Assembly (NCBI RefSeq): GCF_000019845.1
Contig: NC_010581.1
Coordinates: 1,865,501-1,929,500 of the forward strand
Origin: Beijerinckia indica subsp. indica ATCC 9039
GTDB lineage: Bacteria > Pseudomonadota > Alphaproteobacteria > Rhizobiales > Beijerinckiaceae
DNA: 64,000 nt
Reading direction: 5' to 3'
Below are positions 19,461 through 29,349 of this stretch, in pieces. The stretch's first letter is position 1; each line of letters starts with the position of its first letter. The translations under genes were made by a program, and so were the position numbers. The notes under the pieces are model-generated. The model saw only the letters and a program-made list of their open reading frames with translations, made no database searches and had not been told where the DNA came from.

Positions 19461-19889
19461 ATGAGCACTCCGGCCTACGACGAGAACAATATTTTCGCCA
19501 AAATTCTGCGCGGCGAAATGCCGTGCACCAAGGTCTATGAGGATGACGTAGCACTCGCCTTCATGGACATCATGCCGCGCGCCGACGGCCATGTGCTGGT
19601 CATCCCCAAGAAAGCTGGCCGCAATCTTCTCGATATAGACGCCGAGGCCCTCGCCCAATTGATGCCACGTGTGCAGAAAGTGGCGCGCGCCGTCAAAAAG
19701 GCCGTCGCCGCGGATGGCATCACGCTGCATCAATATAATGAAAGCGCGGGCGGACAGGTCATTTTCCACCTGCATTTCCATATTCTGCCACGCTGGGCAG
19801 GCGTGGAATTGCGGCCGCATACAGGAGAAATGGCCAAGCCAGAGGCTTTGGCGGCGCTTGCGGAAAAGATCATCGCCGCGCTGGCCTGA
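19461..19889 (+). CDS. hinT: HIT-family nucleotide hydrolase (HinT)
   Basis: Purine-nucleoside phosphoramidate hydrolase of 142 residues. The histidine triad HLHFHILPRW provides the catalytic histidines, and the N-terminal FAKILRGEMPCTKVYEDD and ALAFMDIMPRADGHVLVIPK stretches are standard HIT features. ATG 19461 follows a GAGGAAGCGG site. It is 54 bases downstream of the FemAB-like gene, and a strong bidirectional terminator separates it from the convergent clpA. Length and motifs are intact. Confidence 0.95.
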   Translation: MSTPAYDENNIFAKILRGEMPCTKVYEDDVALAFMDIMPRADGHVLVIPKKAGRNLLDIDAEALAQLMPRVQKVARAVKKAVAADGITLHQYNESAGGQVIFHLHFHILPRWAGVELRPHTGEMAKPEALAALAEKIIAALA

Positions 19890-19921
19890 ACAAGCGTGCC
19901 CAGATGGATGCCTAAAAATAC

Positions 19922-19959
19922 AAAGCCGGCGCTTGCCTGAGCAAGCGCCGGCTTTGTTT
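19922..19959. terminator. Bidirectional terminator between hinT and clpA
   Basis: There is a perfect 15-bp stem AAAGCCGGCGCTTGC/GCAAGCGCCGGCTTT with tetraloop CTGA, followed by TGTTTG on the plus strand and TGTATTTTT on the minus strand. It lies between convergent genes and should stop transcription from both sides. Confidence 0.92.
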
Positions 19960-20003
19960 GTCCGCGAGCTCCCCTTAAGGAAGCCCGCGCGCTTTCATGA
20001 GAC

Positions 20004-22493
20004 TCAGTTCTTGGGCTCGCCGCTGCTCACCGTCTCCGATTCATCTCCCTCGGACGGATCGATTTTGTTGAGCTCATCATCCGAGCCTGCGTCCTCGGTC
20101 TTCTTGCGGGCTTTGGCGCGACGCACTTCCGGTTCGGCCCGAACGCGCTTCTTGCTCGCCTCGACGATTTCCTTGTCGGGACGCGGCAGCACCGGCCCCT
20201 CAGGATAAAGGAAGCCAAGCTTTTTGGCTCCATTCTCGTCCGTGGTGACCATGACCTTGACCGTACCACCATTTTTCAGCCGGCCGAACAAGACTTCATC
20301 AGCCAAGGGAGTCTTGATCGTCTGCTGAATGACCCGCGCCATGGGCCTGGCGCCCATCTGCTGATCATAGCCATGTTCGACAAGCCAATTGCGGGCCTCG
20401 TCGGTCAGCTCGATCGTGACATTGCGATCGGCGAGCTGTGCCTCGAGCTGCATGATGAACTTGTCGACCACCTTGACGATCACTTCCGGCGGCAGATGGC
20501 CGAAGGTCACGATCGCATCGAGACGGTTGCGGAATTCCGGGGCGAACAGACGGTTGATCGCCTCGAGATCCTCACCTTCCCGCTTGTTCTGCGTGAAGCC
20601 ATAGGCCGCACGCTGCATGTCGGCGGCGCCGGCATTGGTTGTCATGATCAAGATGACATTGCGGAAATCGACCTGCTTGCCGCTATGGTCGGTCAGCTTG
20701 CCGTGATCCATGACCTGCAAAAGGATATTGTAGAGGTCTGGATGCGCCTTCTCGATTTCGTCGAGCAGCAGCACGCAATGGGGATGCTGATCGATCGAAT
20801 CGGTCAGGAGACCGCCCTGATCGAAGCCGACATAGCCGGGAGGCGCGCCGATGAGGCGGGACACGGTATGCCGTTCCATATATTCCGACATGTCGAAGCG
20901 GACGAGTTCGACGCCGAGGCTTGTGGCGAGCTGGCGAGCGACCTCCGTCTTACCGACGCCCGTCGGGCCCGAGAAGAGATAGGAGCCGATCGGCTTCTCA
21001 CCATCGCGCAGGCCGGCACGAGCCAGTTTGATCGCTGCCGTCAGGGCTTCGATCGCGCTGTTCTGGCCATAGACCACGCGTTCCAGCGTTTCGGTCAGAT
21101 GCTCGAGCACCTCGGCATCGTCCTTCGAGACGGTTTTGGGAGGAATCCGCGCCATTGTCGCAATGGTCGCCTCGATTTCCTTGATGCCGATCGTCTTCTT
21201 GCGCTTGCCTTCCGGCAAGAGCATCTGGCTGGCACCCGTCTCGTCGATCACGTCGATCGCTTTGTCGGGCAGCTTGCGGTCATGGATATACCGGGCCGAA
21301 AGCTCGACAGCGGCCTTAACGGCTTCCGTCGTATAGCGAATCTTGTGGAATTCCTCGAAATAGGGCTTCAGGCCCTTGATGATCTCGATGGCATCCGGAA
21401 CAGAAGGCTCGTTGACGTCAATTTTCTGGAAGCGCCGGACGAGAGCCCGGTCCTTTTCGAAATATTGACGATATTCCTTATAGGTCGTCGAACCGATGCA
21501 GCGCAGCGAACCTTGAGCCAAGGCAGGCTTGAGCAAATTCGAGGCGTCCATCGCACCGCCCGAGGTCGCCCCCGCGCCGATCACCGTATGAATTTCATCG
21601 ATGAAGAGTATCGCCTTTTTATGCGTCTCGATTTCCTTCATCACCTGCTTGAGGCGTTCCTCGAAATCGCCACGATAGCGGGTGCCAGCGAGCAAGGTGC
21701 CCATGTCGAGCGCAAAGACCGTGGCCTCGGCCAGGACTTCCGGAACCTCGCCCTTGACGATCTTGCGGGCGAGACCCTCGGCGATCGCCGTCTTGCCAAC
21801 GCCGGGATCACCGACCAGCAAGGGATTGTTCTTGTGACGGCGGCACAGGACCTGGATGGTGCGCTGCACCTCTGCCTCGCGACCGATCAAAGGATCGATG
21901 CGGCCATCCTTCGCCTTTTTGTTGAGGTTGATGCAATAAGCGTCGAGAGCGCCTTCCTTTTTCTTGCCCTCGCCTTCCTTGCCATCCTTGCCCTCGCGGT
22001 TCTCGCCCTCTTCTTCGGCACCACGCGGAGCCTTGGAGGAATCGGAGAGACCAGGCCGTTTGGCAATGCCATGGCTGATGTAATTCACCGCATCATAGCG
22101 GGTCATATCCTGCTCTTGCAGGAAATAGGCGGCATGGCTTTCGCGCTCGGCGAAGATCGCGACCAGCACATTGGCGCCCGTGACTTCCTCACGCCCGGAG
22201 GACTGGACATGAATGACCGCGCGCTGGATCACACGCTGGAAGCCCGCCGTTGGCTTGGCATCCTCGCGGCCATCACTCACGAGATTATCGAGTTCTTGGT
22301 CGATGTAATCGCGCAGGTTCTTTTTCAGAAGGTCGAGGTCGACGGAGCAGGCGCGCAGCACAGCCGCGGCATCGGCATCATCGGTCAAGCTGAGCAGGAG
22401 ATGCTCAAGAGTCGCATATTCATGGTGACGCTCGTTGGCGATCGCGAGAGCCCGATGAAGCGATTGTTCCAAATTGCGGGAGAAGGACGGCAT
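20004..22493 (-). CDS. clpA: ATP-dependent Clp protease ATPase subunit ClpA
   Basis: Hexameric AAA+ unfoldase that feeds substrates, including N-degron proteins delivered by ClpS, into ClpP. The 829 residues contain the double Clp-N repeat (about 1-150), a first AAA module with Walker [14 protein letters not shown] and Walker [11 protein letters not shown], and a second module with [13 protein letters not shown] and [12 protein letters not shown]. The C-terminus carries a charged alphaproteobacterial tail. A ClpP-docking IGL-type loop should lie in the second module (GFTQNKREG region). ATG 22493 is used; a TTG nine bases upstream is possible. It lies 13 bases after clpS in an operon. Confidence 0.97.
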   Translation of the reverse strand: MPSFSRNLEQSLHRALAIANERHHEYATLEHLLLSLTDDADAAAVLRACSVDLDLLKKNLRDYIDQELDNLVSDGREDAKPTAGFQRVIQRAVIHVQSSGREEVTGANVLVAIFAERESHAAYFLQEQDMTRYDAVNYISHGIAKRPGLSDSSKAPRGAEEEGENREGKDGKEGEGKKKEGALDAYCINLNKKAKDGRIDPLIGREAEVQRTIQVLCRRHKNNPLLVGDPGVGKTAIAEGLARKIVKGEVPEVLAEATVFALDMGTLLAGTRYRGDFEERLKQVMKEIETHKKAILFIDEIHTVIGAGATSGGAMDASNLLKPALAQGSLRCIGSTTYKEYRQYFEKDRALVRRFQKIDVNEPSVPDAIEIIKGLKPYFEEFHKIRYTTEAVKAAVELSARYIHDRKLPDKAIDVIDETGASQMLLPEGKRKKTIGIKEIEATIATMARIPPKTVSKDDAEVLEHLTETLERVVYGQNSAIEALTAAIKLARAGLRDGEKPIGSYLFSGPTGVGKTEVARQLATSLGVELVRFDMSEYMERHTVSRLIGAPPGYVGFDQGGLLTDSIDQHPHCVLLLDEIEKAHPDLYNILLQVMDHGKLTDHSGKQVDFRNVILIMTTNAGAADMQRAAYGFTQNKREGEDLEAINRLFAPEFRNRLDAIVTFGHLPPEVIVKVVDKFIMQLEAQLADRNVTIELTDEARNWLVEHGYDQQMGARPMARVIQQTIKTPLADEVLFGRLKNGGTVKVMVTTDENGAKKLGFLYPEGPVLPRPDKEIVEASKKRVRAEPEVRRAKARKKTEDAGSDDELNKIDPSEGDESETVSSGEPKN

Positions 22494-22506
22494 AGGCTCC
22501 AACCTC

Positions 22507-22956
22507 TCATTTCTTTTCCATGATGCACTGCAGGGGATGCTGGTGCTTGCGCGCGTAATCCATCACCTGCGTTACTTTCGTCTCGGCAACTTCATAGGTG
22601 AAGATGCCGCATTCCCCGACACCATGCTGATGTACATGCAGCATGATCCTAGTGGCTTCCTCAGGTCCCTTGTTGAAATATTTCTTCAGGACCGAAACGA
22701 CGAATTCCATGGGAGTGTAATCGTCGTTAAGAAGCAGGACGCGATACATGCTAGGACGTCGCGTCTGGGTTTTGGGACGGGTGATGACAGCTGTGCCGGA
22801 ACCACCATCGCCTCCCTTTTGCGGGTCCTTGCCGGCTCCGCGAATGCGCAGCCCGGCGAATACCGCTAGGCGAGCCAACAAGGGCGGGCGACGGATTGCG
22901 GACAGAAACCGTCCATGCACCCGAAAATTCGATCGCCGTAGAAGTCCTGCCGTCAC
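22507..22956 (-). CDS. clpS: ClpS adaptor (N-end rule)
   Basis: Adaptor that binds the N-terminal domain of ClpA and delivers proteins with bulky N-terminal residues. The core runs from [20 protein letters not shown] to the end. It contains the substrate-pocket residues [10 protein letters not shown], the [21 protein letters not shown] segment and the HPLQC tail, all typical. The frame opens with a GTG at 22956 and gives 149 residues. The first 45 or so are basic and poorly conserved, so the true start may be a later codon around 22880. It is followed by clpA 13 bases later. Confidence 0.94.
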   Translation of the reverse strand: MTAGLLRRSNFRVHGRFLSAIRRPPLLARLAVFAGLRIRGAGKDPQKGGDGGSGTAVITRPKTQTRRPSMYRVLLLNDDYTPMEFVVSVLKKYFNKGPEEATRIMLHVHQHGVGECGIFTYEVAETKVTQVMDYARKHQHPLQCIMEKK

Positions 22957-23692
22957 CGCCGAAGTCCTTGTTTCATTCTTTCATGCGCCACGCACGCGTA
23001 CCGCGAGCTCTGGAATTAAGTCACAAACCCGTGGGCCGCACGTCATTCCAAGTGAACAATACCGTTGTTTGTCCAACACGTTCGAATCTAGCATCCACCG
23101 CGCCACATCCGATCTTCATTGATCTTAGCTCCACCCCAGTCGATCGGCCACAGGTGTTTTTGTGCAAATGACGCGTCGTCGCACTAAATTCATGCCACTG
23201 ACCTATGCTGATGCGCTAAAAAACAGGCAATTTCCTTCGCAGCCTCTTTTCCAGGGACCCAAGCTCGTTCTTTGGAAATGGCTGTTCGATGGGGCACGGA
23301 CAAGAGGCCGCGACGATTCTCTCAATTGAGGCTTGTCCAAAGCTGGAGCGCGACCTCCCCTTCGCTCTGAGCACAATGCTGTTCCGCTTCCCTCGTCATG
23401 GATGCGTCAAGACCTGCAAGGCTTGGCGAGGCCACCACACTGGCATGGGGTTCGAGAAGATCGAATGCGCAGCAAGCTCATGCATCGCATTATAGAAATA
23501 TAGTATTTTATTGTTTTTCAAGGGAAGAAGGGAGAGATCATGCCGATCCGCCCTTTAGGGTAAGCTCACAAAGAAAATTAAAATTATAATATAAGTGTAT
23601 ATAATTATTCATATATTTCCATTGATGATTCAATGCATCTACTGGCCCAATAGAAATCTGATACGTTGTTTCCACTGGTCCGCCACGGCCAA
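22957..23692. other. Long non-coding gap upstream of clpS
   Basis: About 740 bases with no supported gene. The right-hand part (about 23490-23690) is markedly AT-rich, unlike the rest. Short open frames have no recognisable similarity. The clpS-clpA promoter should lie near 22960-23150. Confidence 0.5.
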
Positions 23693-23722
23693 TAAAAAAA
23701 AGCCCGACGAGTATGTCGGGCT
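23693..23722 (-). terminator. Intrinsic terminator downstream of the phasin gene
   Basis: On the minus strand an 8-bp stem AGCCCGAC/GTCGGGCT with loop ATACTC is followed by eight Ts in total (TTTTTTTATT). It is oriented to end the phasin transcript, whose stop lies 100 bases upstream. Two further short hairpins (about 23758-23779 and 23794-23815) lie between. Confidence 0.88.
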
Positions 23723-23824
23723 TATCAATCAGTCATCACTTCAGCATAGGCGCCTGTATCATTCCAAAAGTCTTTGGAATGATACTCCGCAAGCCTCGTC
23801 TTTCTCGACGAGGCGGCTGAAGGC

Positions 23825-24166
23825 TTATTCGGAGCGAGCCTGGACCTTAGCGATCACCTTTTCCAGCGGCTGGAAAGCGTCCTTGGCAAGAGCGCTATAA
23901 AGCTCGCCAAACTTGGTCGCCTGGGCAACGAAGCCAGCATAGGAGGTCTTTGCGAACTCAGACTGGAGCTGAATGGCGGTATCCAGAGATTTCGCGCTGA
24001 GCAGCTTTTCGAAGAAAGCCGATCCATGATCGAGCGAACGCTTGGAATAATCGGTTGCCTCGGTGGCAATCGCCTGCACGTTCTTTGCGAAGGTGGAGGC
24101 AGCGGTGTTCACAGCCTCAAATTGATCCTTACCGAATTTTTGGAAGTCTTCCAAACCCGCCGTCAT
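23825..24166 (-). CDS. Phasin family protein
   Basis: A 113-residue helical protein of the Phasin_2 type that coats polyhydroxyalkanoate granules. The pattern is AGLEDFQKFGKDQFEAV, then repeated amphipathic helices (ASTFAKNVQAIATEATDYSK, SAKSLDTAIQLQSEFAK) and the closing YAGFVAQATKFGELYSALA. ATG 24166 is the natural start, with AGGGAG nine bases upstream. The frame runs 54 codons further but that part is not phasin-like. A terminator lies downstream. It indicates PHA storage, as expected in Beijerinckiaceae-type organisms. Confidence 0.92.
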   Translation of the reverse strand: MTAGLEDFQKFGKDQFEAVNTAASTFAKNVQAIATEATDYSKRSLDHGSAFFEKLLSAKSLDTAIQLQSEFAKTSYAGFVAQATKFGELYSALAKDAFQPLEKVIAKVQARSE

Positions 24167-24447
24167 GTCTTCATTCTCCCTATGCGAAATGCGCCCCGAT
24201 CTTACCGGATCCTCTCGGCACCCCGCCGCAATCCAGCTTTCCTCTAACCTGTGGCGCATGAAGAACTTAGTGCATCGCACAAATCCGGTCAAGAAAAATA
24301 TTGCACTGCACAAACCAAAACGGCACATTCCCCGCGAATTTCGCCGAAGTGCTTAACCAAAGCGTAACCGCGCCGCCCTACCCTTACGCCATCTCTATTC
24401 TCTTCAAATACAGCATAACCGATCATCAGCCAGATCGAGGGCTCAGG

Positions 24448-26145
24448 ATGACGATGTCCGATGTGGCATTTCGCCGCAGTTCATTCGCAAAGATTTTAAC
24501 GCCGATTCCTTGCGGCCTCACCGCCATCGCTCTCCTCGGCTGCATTGGATTTGGCGCAGGATTCGTGACCTCTGCCGAGGCGCGCCACCGCCATGCCCAT
24601 CAGCATTCCCATTTGGCGCGCCAAGGCTCCCATCATCACGCAAGCCATGCGGCCAGCGGCGGTGAAACACCCGCCAGTGTCGCGGCCATCGTGGTCGACG
24701 CCAATTCCGGCCATACGCTCTATGCGCATGGTGAGCATGAATTGCGTCATCCCGCGTCAATCACCAAGGTCATGACGCTCTACCTCTTGTTCGAACAACT
24801 CGAGCAAGGACATTTGCGGCTCGATAGCGCGATCCACGTGTCACCGCATGCCGCAGCACAGAAGCCGACCAAGCTTGGCCTGCATGCTGGCTCGTCGATC
24901 AGCGTTGAGGACGCGATCCGCGCCGTCGTCACGCGATCCGCCAATGACATGGCTGTGGCTATCGCCGAAACGGTCGGGGGCGATGAAGAGACTTTTGCGG
25001 GCATGATGACCCGCAAGGCGCATATGCTCGGCATGAGCCGGACCCATTTCGAAAATGCCTCTGGCCTGCCCAATGACGCGCAGGTCACGACCGCGCATGA
25101 TCTCGCGATCCTCGGTCGTGCGATCCAGGACCGTTTCCCGCGTTATTACCCCTATTTCTCCACGCATGTGTTCCATTACGCCGGTCAGGAGATCCGCAAT
25201 CACAATCATCTCCTCGATCAGGTCGAAGGTATGGATGGGATCAAGACGGGATATACGCGCGCCTCGGGCTTCAATCTCCTGACTTCGGTCAAGCGTGGTG
25301 GTCATTCCATTGTGGCTGCCGTCCTCGGCGGCGTGAGCGCGGGCGCCCGCGACCGGATCATGGCACGGCTCATCGAAAACCAGATCGACAATGGCGCGAC
25401 CACACGCTCCGTCGGCTTGCTGACCGAAAACACAGCTTCCGACCGGCTCGCCCGTTCTGGCGAGGAACTGCCGCCGGAATTGCGTCGGATCAGCATGCCC
25501 ATGCCACCGCGCACGAGTTTGCTCGGCGATGCGAAAGCCGCAAATGCCGGCAAGCCTGACGCCGCGAATGCACCGATCCGCCTCGCTTCCATGAGCAATG
25601 AATTGCCCATGGAGAAGCCACGCCCGGCCTATATCGCCGGCACGGCCTCTCAACCAGAACATGGTCAGGCTGATCGGCCGCAAGCGGCCGCAAAGGCTGG
25701 CGATGGTTCGACCGCGCGTCTCGCAATCCAGGCCAATACCGGCAAGGCCGCTGTCACACCGGCTGGGAACAGGGCGCAATATGCCAAGGCCGAATTGACG
25801 CAAATCCTCAAGGCTGAAACCAGCAAGGCTGAAACAGCGAAAAAGGAGACCAGCAAAGAGAGCGAGCCGGCGTCGCCCCTCGCTCATTCGGCGGTGGCTC
25901 CCCATGGCTGGGTCATTCAGATTGGCGCGACGGATGATGTAGCCAAGGCCACTGCTTTGCTGTCACGGGCCAAGACGGAAGGCTCTCGAGCCCTGGCCAA
26001 TGCCCAGCCCTATACGGAAAAAGTGCGCAAGGGATCGGAAACCCTCTATCGCGCCCGCTTTGCCGGTCTCGCGGAGGAAAGCGCGGAAGCTGCGTGCAAA
26101 ACTCTGAAACGTTCCGGTTTTTCGTGCTTCGCGACGAAAAATTGA
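24448..26145 (+). CDS. dacA: D-alanyl-D-alanine carboxypeptidase with SPOR domain
   Basis: Periplasmic penicillin-binding protein (S11 peptidase, DD-carboxypeptidase) that trims pentapeptide side chains. A signal/anchor segment (about residues 20-45) precedes a His-rich stretch. The catalytic motifs are all present: SITK (nucleophile serine) in PASITKVMTLY, SAN in VTRSANDMA, and KTG in GIKTGYTRASGFNL. After the peptidase and a long Ala/Lys-rich linker (about 370-480) comes a C-terminal SPOR domain (GWVIQIGATDD to the end) that binds denuded glycan at the septum. ATG 24448 has GAGGG upstream. The SPOR fusion is common in alphaproteobacteria. Confidence 0.92.
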   Translation: MTMSDVAFRRSSFAKILTPIPCGLTAIALLGCIGFGAGFVTSAEARHRHAHQHSHLARQGSHHHASHAASGGETPASVAAIVVDANSGHTLYAHGEHELRHPASITKVMTLYLLFEQLEQGHLRLDSAIHVSPHAAAQKPTKLGLHAGSSISVEDAIRAVVTRSANDMAVAIAETVGGDEETFAGMMTRKAHMLGMSRTHFENASGLPNDAQVTTAHDLAILGRAIQDRFPRYYPYFSTHVFHYAGQEIRNHNHLLDQVEGMDGIKTGYTRASGFNLLTSVKRGGHSIVAAVLGGVSAGARDRIMARLIENQIDNGATTRSVGLLTENTASDRLARSGEELPPELRRISMPMPPRTSLLGDAKAANAGKPDAANAPIRLASMSNELPMEKPRPAYIAGTASQPEHGQADRPQAAAKAGDGSTARLAIQANTGKAAVTPAGNRAQYAKAELTQILKAETSKAETAKKETSKESEPASPLAHSAVAPHGWVIQIGATDDVAKATALLSRAKTEGSRALANAQPYTEKVRKGSETLYRARFAGLAEESAEAACKTLKRSGFSCFATKN

Positions 26146-26269
26146 GGTCTTCAGCTGTCTCGTAAAGGAAAAATACATTCTTCCGAGACAAAAATAGAAC
26201 ACGATAGATAGAAGATGAAGGCTCGGTCTTGACTGATATCATCAGTCCTCGTGGGTGACGACCGATAGG

Positions 26270-26336
26270 GACACTCTTGAATTTTCGCCTTTCCAAACAT
26301 GGCGAAAATTCAAATATCAAACCAAGAGTCGGTGTC
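26270..26336. repeat. 67-base compound inverted repeat between convergent genes
   Basis: The inner stem is an 11-bp perfect repeat GAATTTTCGCC/GGCGAAAATTC (26279-26289 and 26301-26311). The outer arm GACACTCTTG pairs with CAAGAGT-CG-GTGTC (26323-26336) with a two-base bulge. It lies between the dacA stop and the convergent J-protein gene, 124 bases past the dacA stop. There is no T-run. Confidence 0.7.
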
Positions 26337-26434
26337 CGCGCTCCTGGGTAAATAGTTCAACAATACTTCAAGCTTCGGGTCGTTTCACGGGCTCGGATGC
26401 CGCCTCCAATCCTGAAAAACCCTGTCGCAATGGA

Positions 26435-27187
26435 CTAGTCCTGATGACGCCGCATCAGAATATCCCGGGCCTCGTTGACCCTAGCCGCCAGATCGGTCGC
26501 ACCGCCAAGATCCGGATGCAATTTCTTCATGAGCGTGCGATGCGCACGAACAAGATCCTCACGCGTAGCACCTTTTTGAAGCCCCAGGATCTCATAAGCC
26601 TCATCTTCGGACATCGCGCCGCTGCCCGCGCCGCCATGCCGCGCGTCTCCCTCGGCCTGACCTGCAGCACGCCATCCGGAAAACCGGCTGTCGAAATATG
26701 CTTCTAAGAGGCGGGCACCGGCCGGATCATTGATCAGGCAGAACCGATAGAGCGCCTGACAGCTGGTCCAATTCTGCCGGTCGAGCCATTGACCTTCGTT
26801 AGGACCGGCGAGGATCAAGCCGCGGATTGCCCCCGTAGCATGATCGATCTCCATCTCGATCATCGCCGAACGCAGCCGGGAAATCCTGCCCGGTCCTTCG
26901 CGCCCTTCGTGTCCCGTTCCTGGTGCGCCCTGGCCCTTACCCCATTGCGCTTTATGCGGGGCCTTGCCTTTGTAGACCGAGCCGAACAGGCCGAAACCGA
27001 TCACCGCGCTGATCAGAGCAAATTCAAGCCTTCCGCGCAGCATTAAAACCAGAGCCAGCAGAAAAAACAGCGTCGCAAAACCCTGTTTCAGCATGCGCGA
27101 TCGCGAAGCCGGATCGGCGGCAGCCAGTTTTTGCCGGGCGATCAGGCCAACCAGAACGATAAGAAGCCCCCCGATTCCATAGAGCAT
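26435..27187 (-). CDS. Membrane-anchored DnaJ-domain protein
   Basis: A 250-residue protein with two N-terminal membrane helices (about residues 3-20 and 40-70) and a C-terminal J-domain (EDEAYEILGLQKGATREDL to the end) with the HPD triad in KKLHPDLGG. This is the DjlA/TerB-free class of small membrane J-proteins seen in alphaproteobacteria. The J-domain should stimulate a DnaK-type ATPase near the membrane. The linker carries a second conserved region (DHATGAIRGLILAGPNEGQWLD). ATG 27187 has GAGG six bases upstream; a GTG at 27199 is in frame. Confidence 0.87.
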   Translation of the reverse strand: MLYGIGGLLIVLVGLIARQKLAAADPASRSRMLKQGFATLFFLLALVLMLRGRLEFALISAVIGFGLFGSVYKGKAPHKAQWGKGQGAPGTGHEGREGPGRISRLRSAMIEMEIDHATGAIRGLILAGPNEGQWLDRQNWTSCQALYRFCLINDPAGARLLEAYFDSRFSGWRAAGQAEGDARHGGAGSGAMSEDEAYEILGLQKGATREDLVRAHRTLMKKLHPDLGGATDLAARVNEARDILMRRHQD

Positions 27188-27318
27188 GGCCTGCCTCACA
27201 AGACCCCTGGAGACCGCCTCCGCACTTTCGCGAGCGGTTTCACGTGACAGGATAGACCATCAATCCCTGATGTGCGGGATATTTCCGACCGCTCCCCATT
27301 TATTTAATGGCCAGTCTG

Positions 27319-27972
27319 TCAGGGTCCCTCATATTTGTCGATAATCCAGCTTTCCGCACGGGCATCGGTTTCCCAATCTCGCCAAGCCGGCAAAGCCATG
27401 ACGGCCTCCATATAGGCTTTAGTCGGCGCCGAGACCGCCACATCATAGACATGCAGGCGATTGACGACCGGGGCGAACATGGCATCGACGGCGCTGAACG
27501 CGCCCATCAGGAAAGGCCCTCCCTGCCCAAAAGCTTGCTGGGCCGTCGCGAAGGCACTTTCCAGGCGCTCGAGATCGGCTGCCGCTTCCGGAGTCAAAGC
27601 GCGTTTGGCAGGCGGCCGGCGCATGTTCATGGGCAGCAGCGAACGCAGGTTCACGAAGCCGGAATGCATTTCCGCCGAGAGGGAACGGGCCTGCGCCCGG
27701 GCTGCCTTGTCACGCGGCCAGATCGCTTTTTCCGGGAAGGATTCTGCAAGATATTCAATGATCGCGAGAGAATCCCAAATGGTGATATCACCGTCATGCA
27801 AGGACGGACATTTGCCCGTTGGGGCATAGCGCAGCATGTCAGTTCTCGTCGTCTCCTGCGCCATGGGAATGGTGATCTCCTTAAAGGCGATCTCGAAATG
27901 GCGCATCACAATCCAGGGCCTGAAGGACCAGGACGAATAGGCCTTGTTGGCGATGACAAGCGTCAGGGACAC
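27319..27972 (-). CDS. Glutathione S-transferase family protein
   Basis: A 217-residue cytosolic GST. The N-terminal thioredoxin-like domain starts SLTLVIANKAYSSWSFRPWI, with the SSWSFRP loop where the catalytic serine sits. The cis-proline and Ser-67-equivalent are in GKCPSLHDGDITIWDSLAIIEYL. The C-terminal all-helical domain follows. This subgroup acts on unknown electrophiles. It starts 15 bases into the gap after a YdcF-type gene that is on the same strand upstream; spacing of about 60 bases suggests they may be co-transcribed. Confidence 0.88.
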   Translation of the reverse strand: MSLTLVIANKAYSSWSFRPWIVMRHFEIAFKEITIPMAQETTRTDMLRYAPTGKCPSLHDGDITIWDSLAIIEYLAESFPEKAIWPRDKAARAQARSLSAEMHSGFVNLRSLLPMNMRRPPAKRALTPEAAADLERLESAFATAQQAFGQGGPFLMGAFSAVDAMFAPVVNRLHVYDVAVSAPTKAYMEAVMALPAWRDWETDARAESWIIDKYEGP

Positions 27973-28032
27973 GCTATTTCTCCGACAGGGGATGGAGGCA
28001 GAGGCAGGAACCGCCTCGACGCGGGCTGGATA

Positions 28033-28887
28033 TCAACGCGCCGTTCTTTCCTCAAGGGCGGCATGCGACTGCGGGTAGGTTGCGGCTTGTTCAACCGGCC
28101 CTGGGAAGAAATCCGATGTCTTGCCCGTCAGCCGATAAGCGAGGAGGCCGATCCATTCGCGCAGACCAAAGGACAACATCCTCAGACGATCATGAGCCAA
28201 AGTCGTCACGCTCCAATCCCGCGCATCGCCGATCGTCATATAGTTCGCATTATAAGGAATGACGTTGAAGCCGACCTTGCGAAAAATGCCGACGGAACGC
28301 GGCATATGGGCCGCAGAGGTCACAAGCAGATAGCGGTCTTCCGGCTTCGGTTTGATCAGGTCACGCGTGAAAACGGCATTTTCCCACGTATTGCGTGAAT
28401 TGCCCTCGAAAACCATCTGCTCGGCAGGGACGCCAAGGTTCTGCCAAAGCTCACGAGCATAGATGGACTCGCTCGGCTGGTCTCCCATCAAATCCCCGCT
28501 GCCTCCGGTAAAGATGAGTTTCGCCTGAGGGAAAAGCCGGGACAATTCGACGCCTGCCGTCATCCGCGAACCCGCCGTGTTCAGGATCGGCACACCGCGC
28601 GCTTTCGACTCCCGCGAATCCATACCGCCGCCAAGCACGATAATGCCTGCGGGATCGATGGCATGAAGATCAGGATTGGGAAACCGATCCTCCAGCGGAC
28701 GCACAACGAAAGCGCCAAAGGGTGTCAGGAGCACGAAAGCCAAGAGCAAAATAGCGATGGCTTGCAGGCGCTGGCCCGCTTTCACCCAAGGGGTGAAGAC
28801 CAGGATCAGGCCGAGCAATCCAAGAAGGATTATGAACGAGCCCGGTTCGGCGAAAAGCCAAAAAATCTTGGACAGATTGAAGAACAT
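28033..28887 (-). CDS. YdcF family (DUF218) envelope protein
   Basis: Predicted inner-membrane protein of 284 residues of the SanA/YdcF family. Two N-terminal membrane helices (about 15-35 and 40-62) precede the DUF218 domain, with VLGGGM, AKLIFTGGSGDLMG, the ENAVFTRDLIKPK region and the VTSAAHMPRSVGIFRKVGFNVIPYNAN motif. The family has a Rossmann-like fold and is linked to envelope barrier function in E. coli, but its biochemical activity is not known. The length agrees with ElyC/YdcF relatives. It lies 61 bases upstream of the GST gene. Confidence 0.88.
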   Translation of the reverse strand: MFFNLSKIFWLFAEPGSFIILLGLLGLILVFTPWVKAGQRLQAIAILLLAFVLLTPFGAFVVRPLEDRFPNPDLHAIDPAGIIVLGGGMDSRESKARGVPILNTAGSRMTAGVELSRLFPQAKLIFTGGSGDLMGDQPSESIYARELWQNLGVPAEQMVFEGNSRNTWENAVFTRDLIKPKPEDRYLLVTSAAHMPRSVGIFRKVGFNVIPYNANYMTIGDARDWSVTTLAHDRLRMLSFGLREWIGLLAYRLTGKTSDFFPGPVEQAATYPQSHAALEERTAR

Positions 28888-29018
28888 GCGGAGACCCGGT
28901 CAATTGCGCAACCCGTCATCGCAGGGCCGGCAGGCCAAATTACCTATCCCTTCCGTCGAGGACCGGCGCGATTGCGATCGAGCGGGACCTTAACGGTTCT
29001 TCTACCCTTTGTCAGGGC

Positions 29019-29237
29019 TCAATCTTCCGCCGTCTCGTCACTATCCTCAGGCTTTTGCGAATTGGATTCCCCCGCCACCACATACGCGCCGCTCAGCCAG
29101 CGATGCAGATCGACATCGGCACAGCGTTTGGAACAGAAGGGCCGAAAGGTCTGAACCTGCGGCTTGCCGCAAATGGGACAAGAGCGCGTGGCCTGTGTTT
29201 CACTCTCGTTCGGGCTCTTATTATTCCTCGAACTCAT
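29019..29237 (-). CDS. yacG: DNA gyrase inhibitor YacG
   Basis: A 72-residue zinc-binding protein. The four-cysteine knuckle CPICGKP ... FCSKRCADVDLHRWL is fully present, and the C-terminus is acidic and disordered as usual. In E. coli, YacG binds GyrB and blocks its ATPase. It lies in the common alphaproteobacterial infA-maf-yacG order, on the same strand as both, with gaps of 112 bases to maf and 28 to infA. There is no sign of damage. Confidence 0.92.
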   Translation of the reverse strand: MSSRNNKSPNESETQATRSCPICGKPQVQTFRPFCSKRCADVDLHRWLSGAYVVAGESNSQKPEDSDETAED

Positions 29238-29349
29238 TATCGTTCCAATAGCGTCGCAACCTAAACCGCCACGTTTGTAGCAGCCTTTACAGCCTTATAG
29301 CTTTCCAAAAAGCAGCGACCGCTTTCTGTTTCATGCTCAATCGACATAA

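Noticed and set aside
20373..22523. 716-codon open frame antisense to clpA
   Set aside because: It is the mirror of a conserved clpA frame in GC-rich DNA and has no family resemblance.
24841..25905. 354-codon open frame antisense to the carboxypeptidase gene
   Set aside because: Shadow of dacA; no recognisable motif.
27307..28398. 363-codon open frame opposite GST and YdcF
   Set aside because: Runs antisense across two real genes and resembles nothing.
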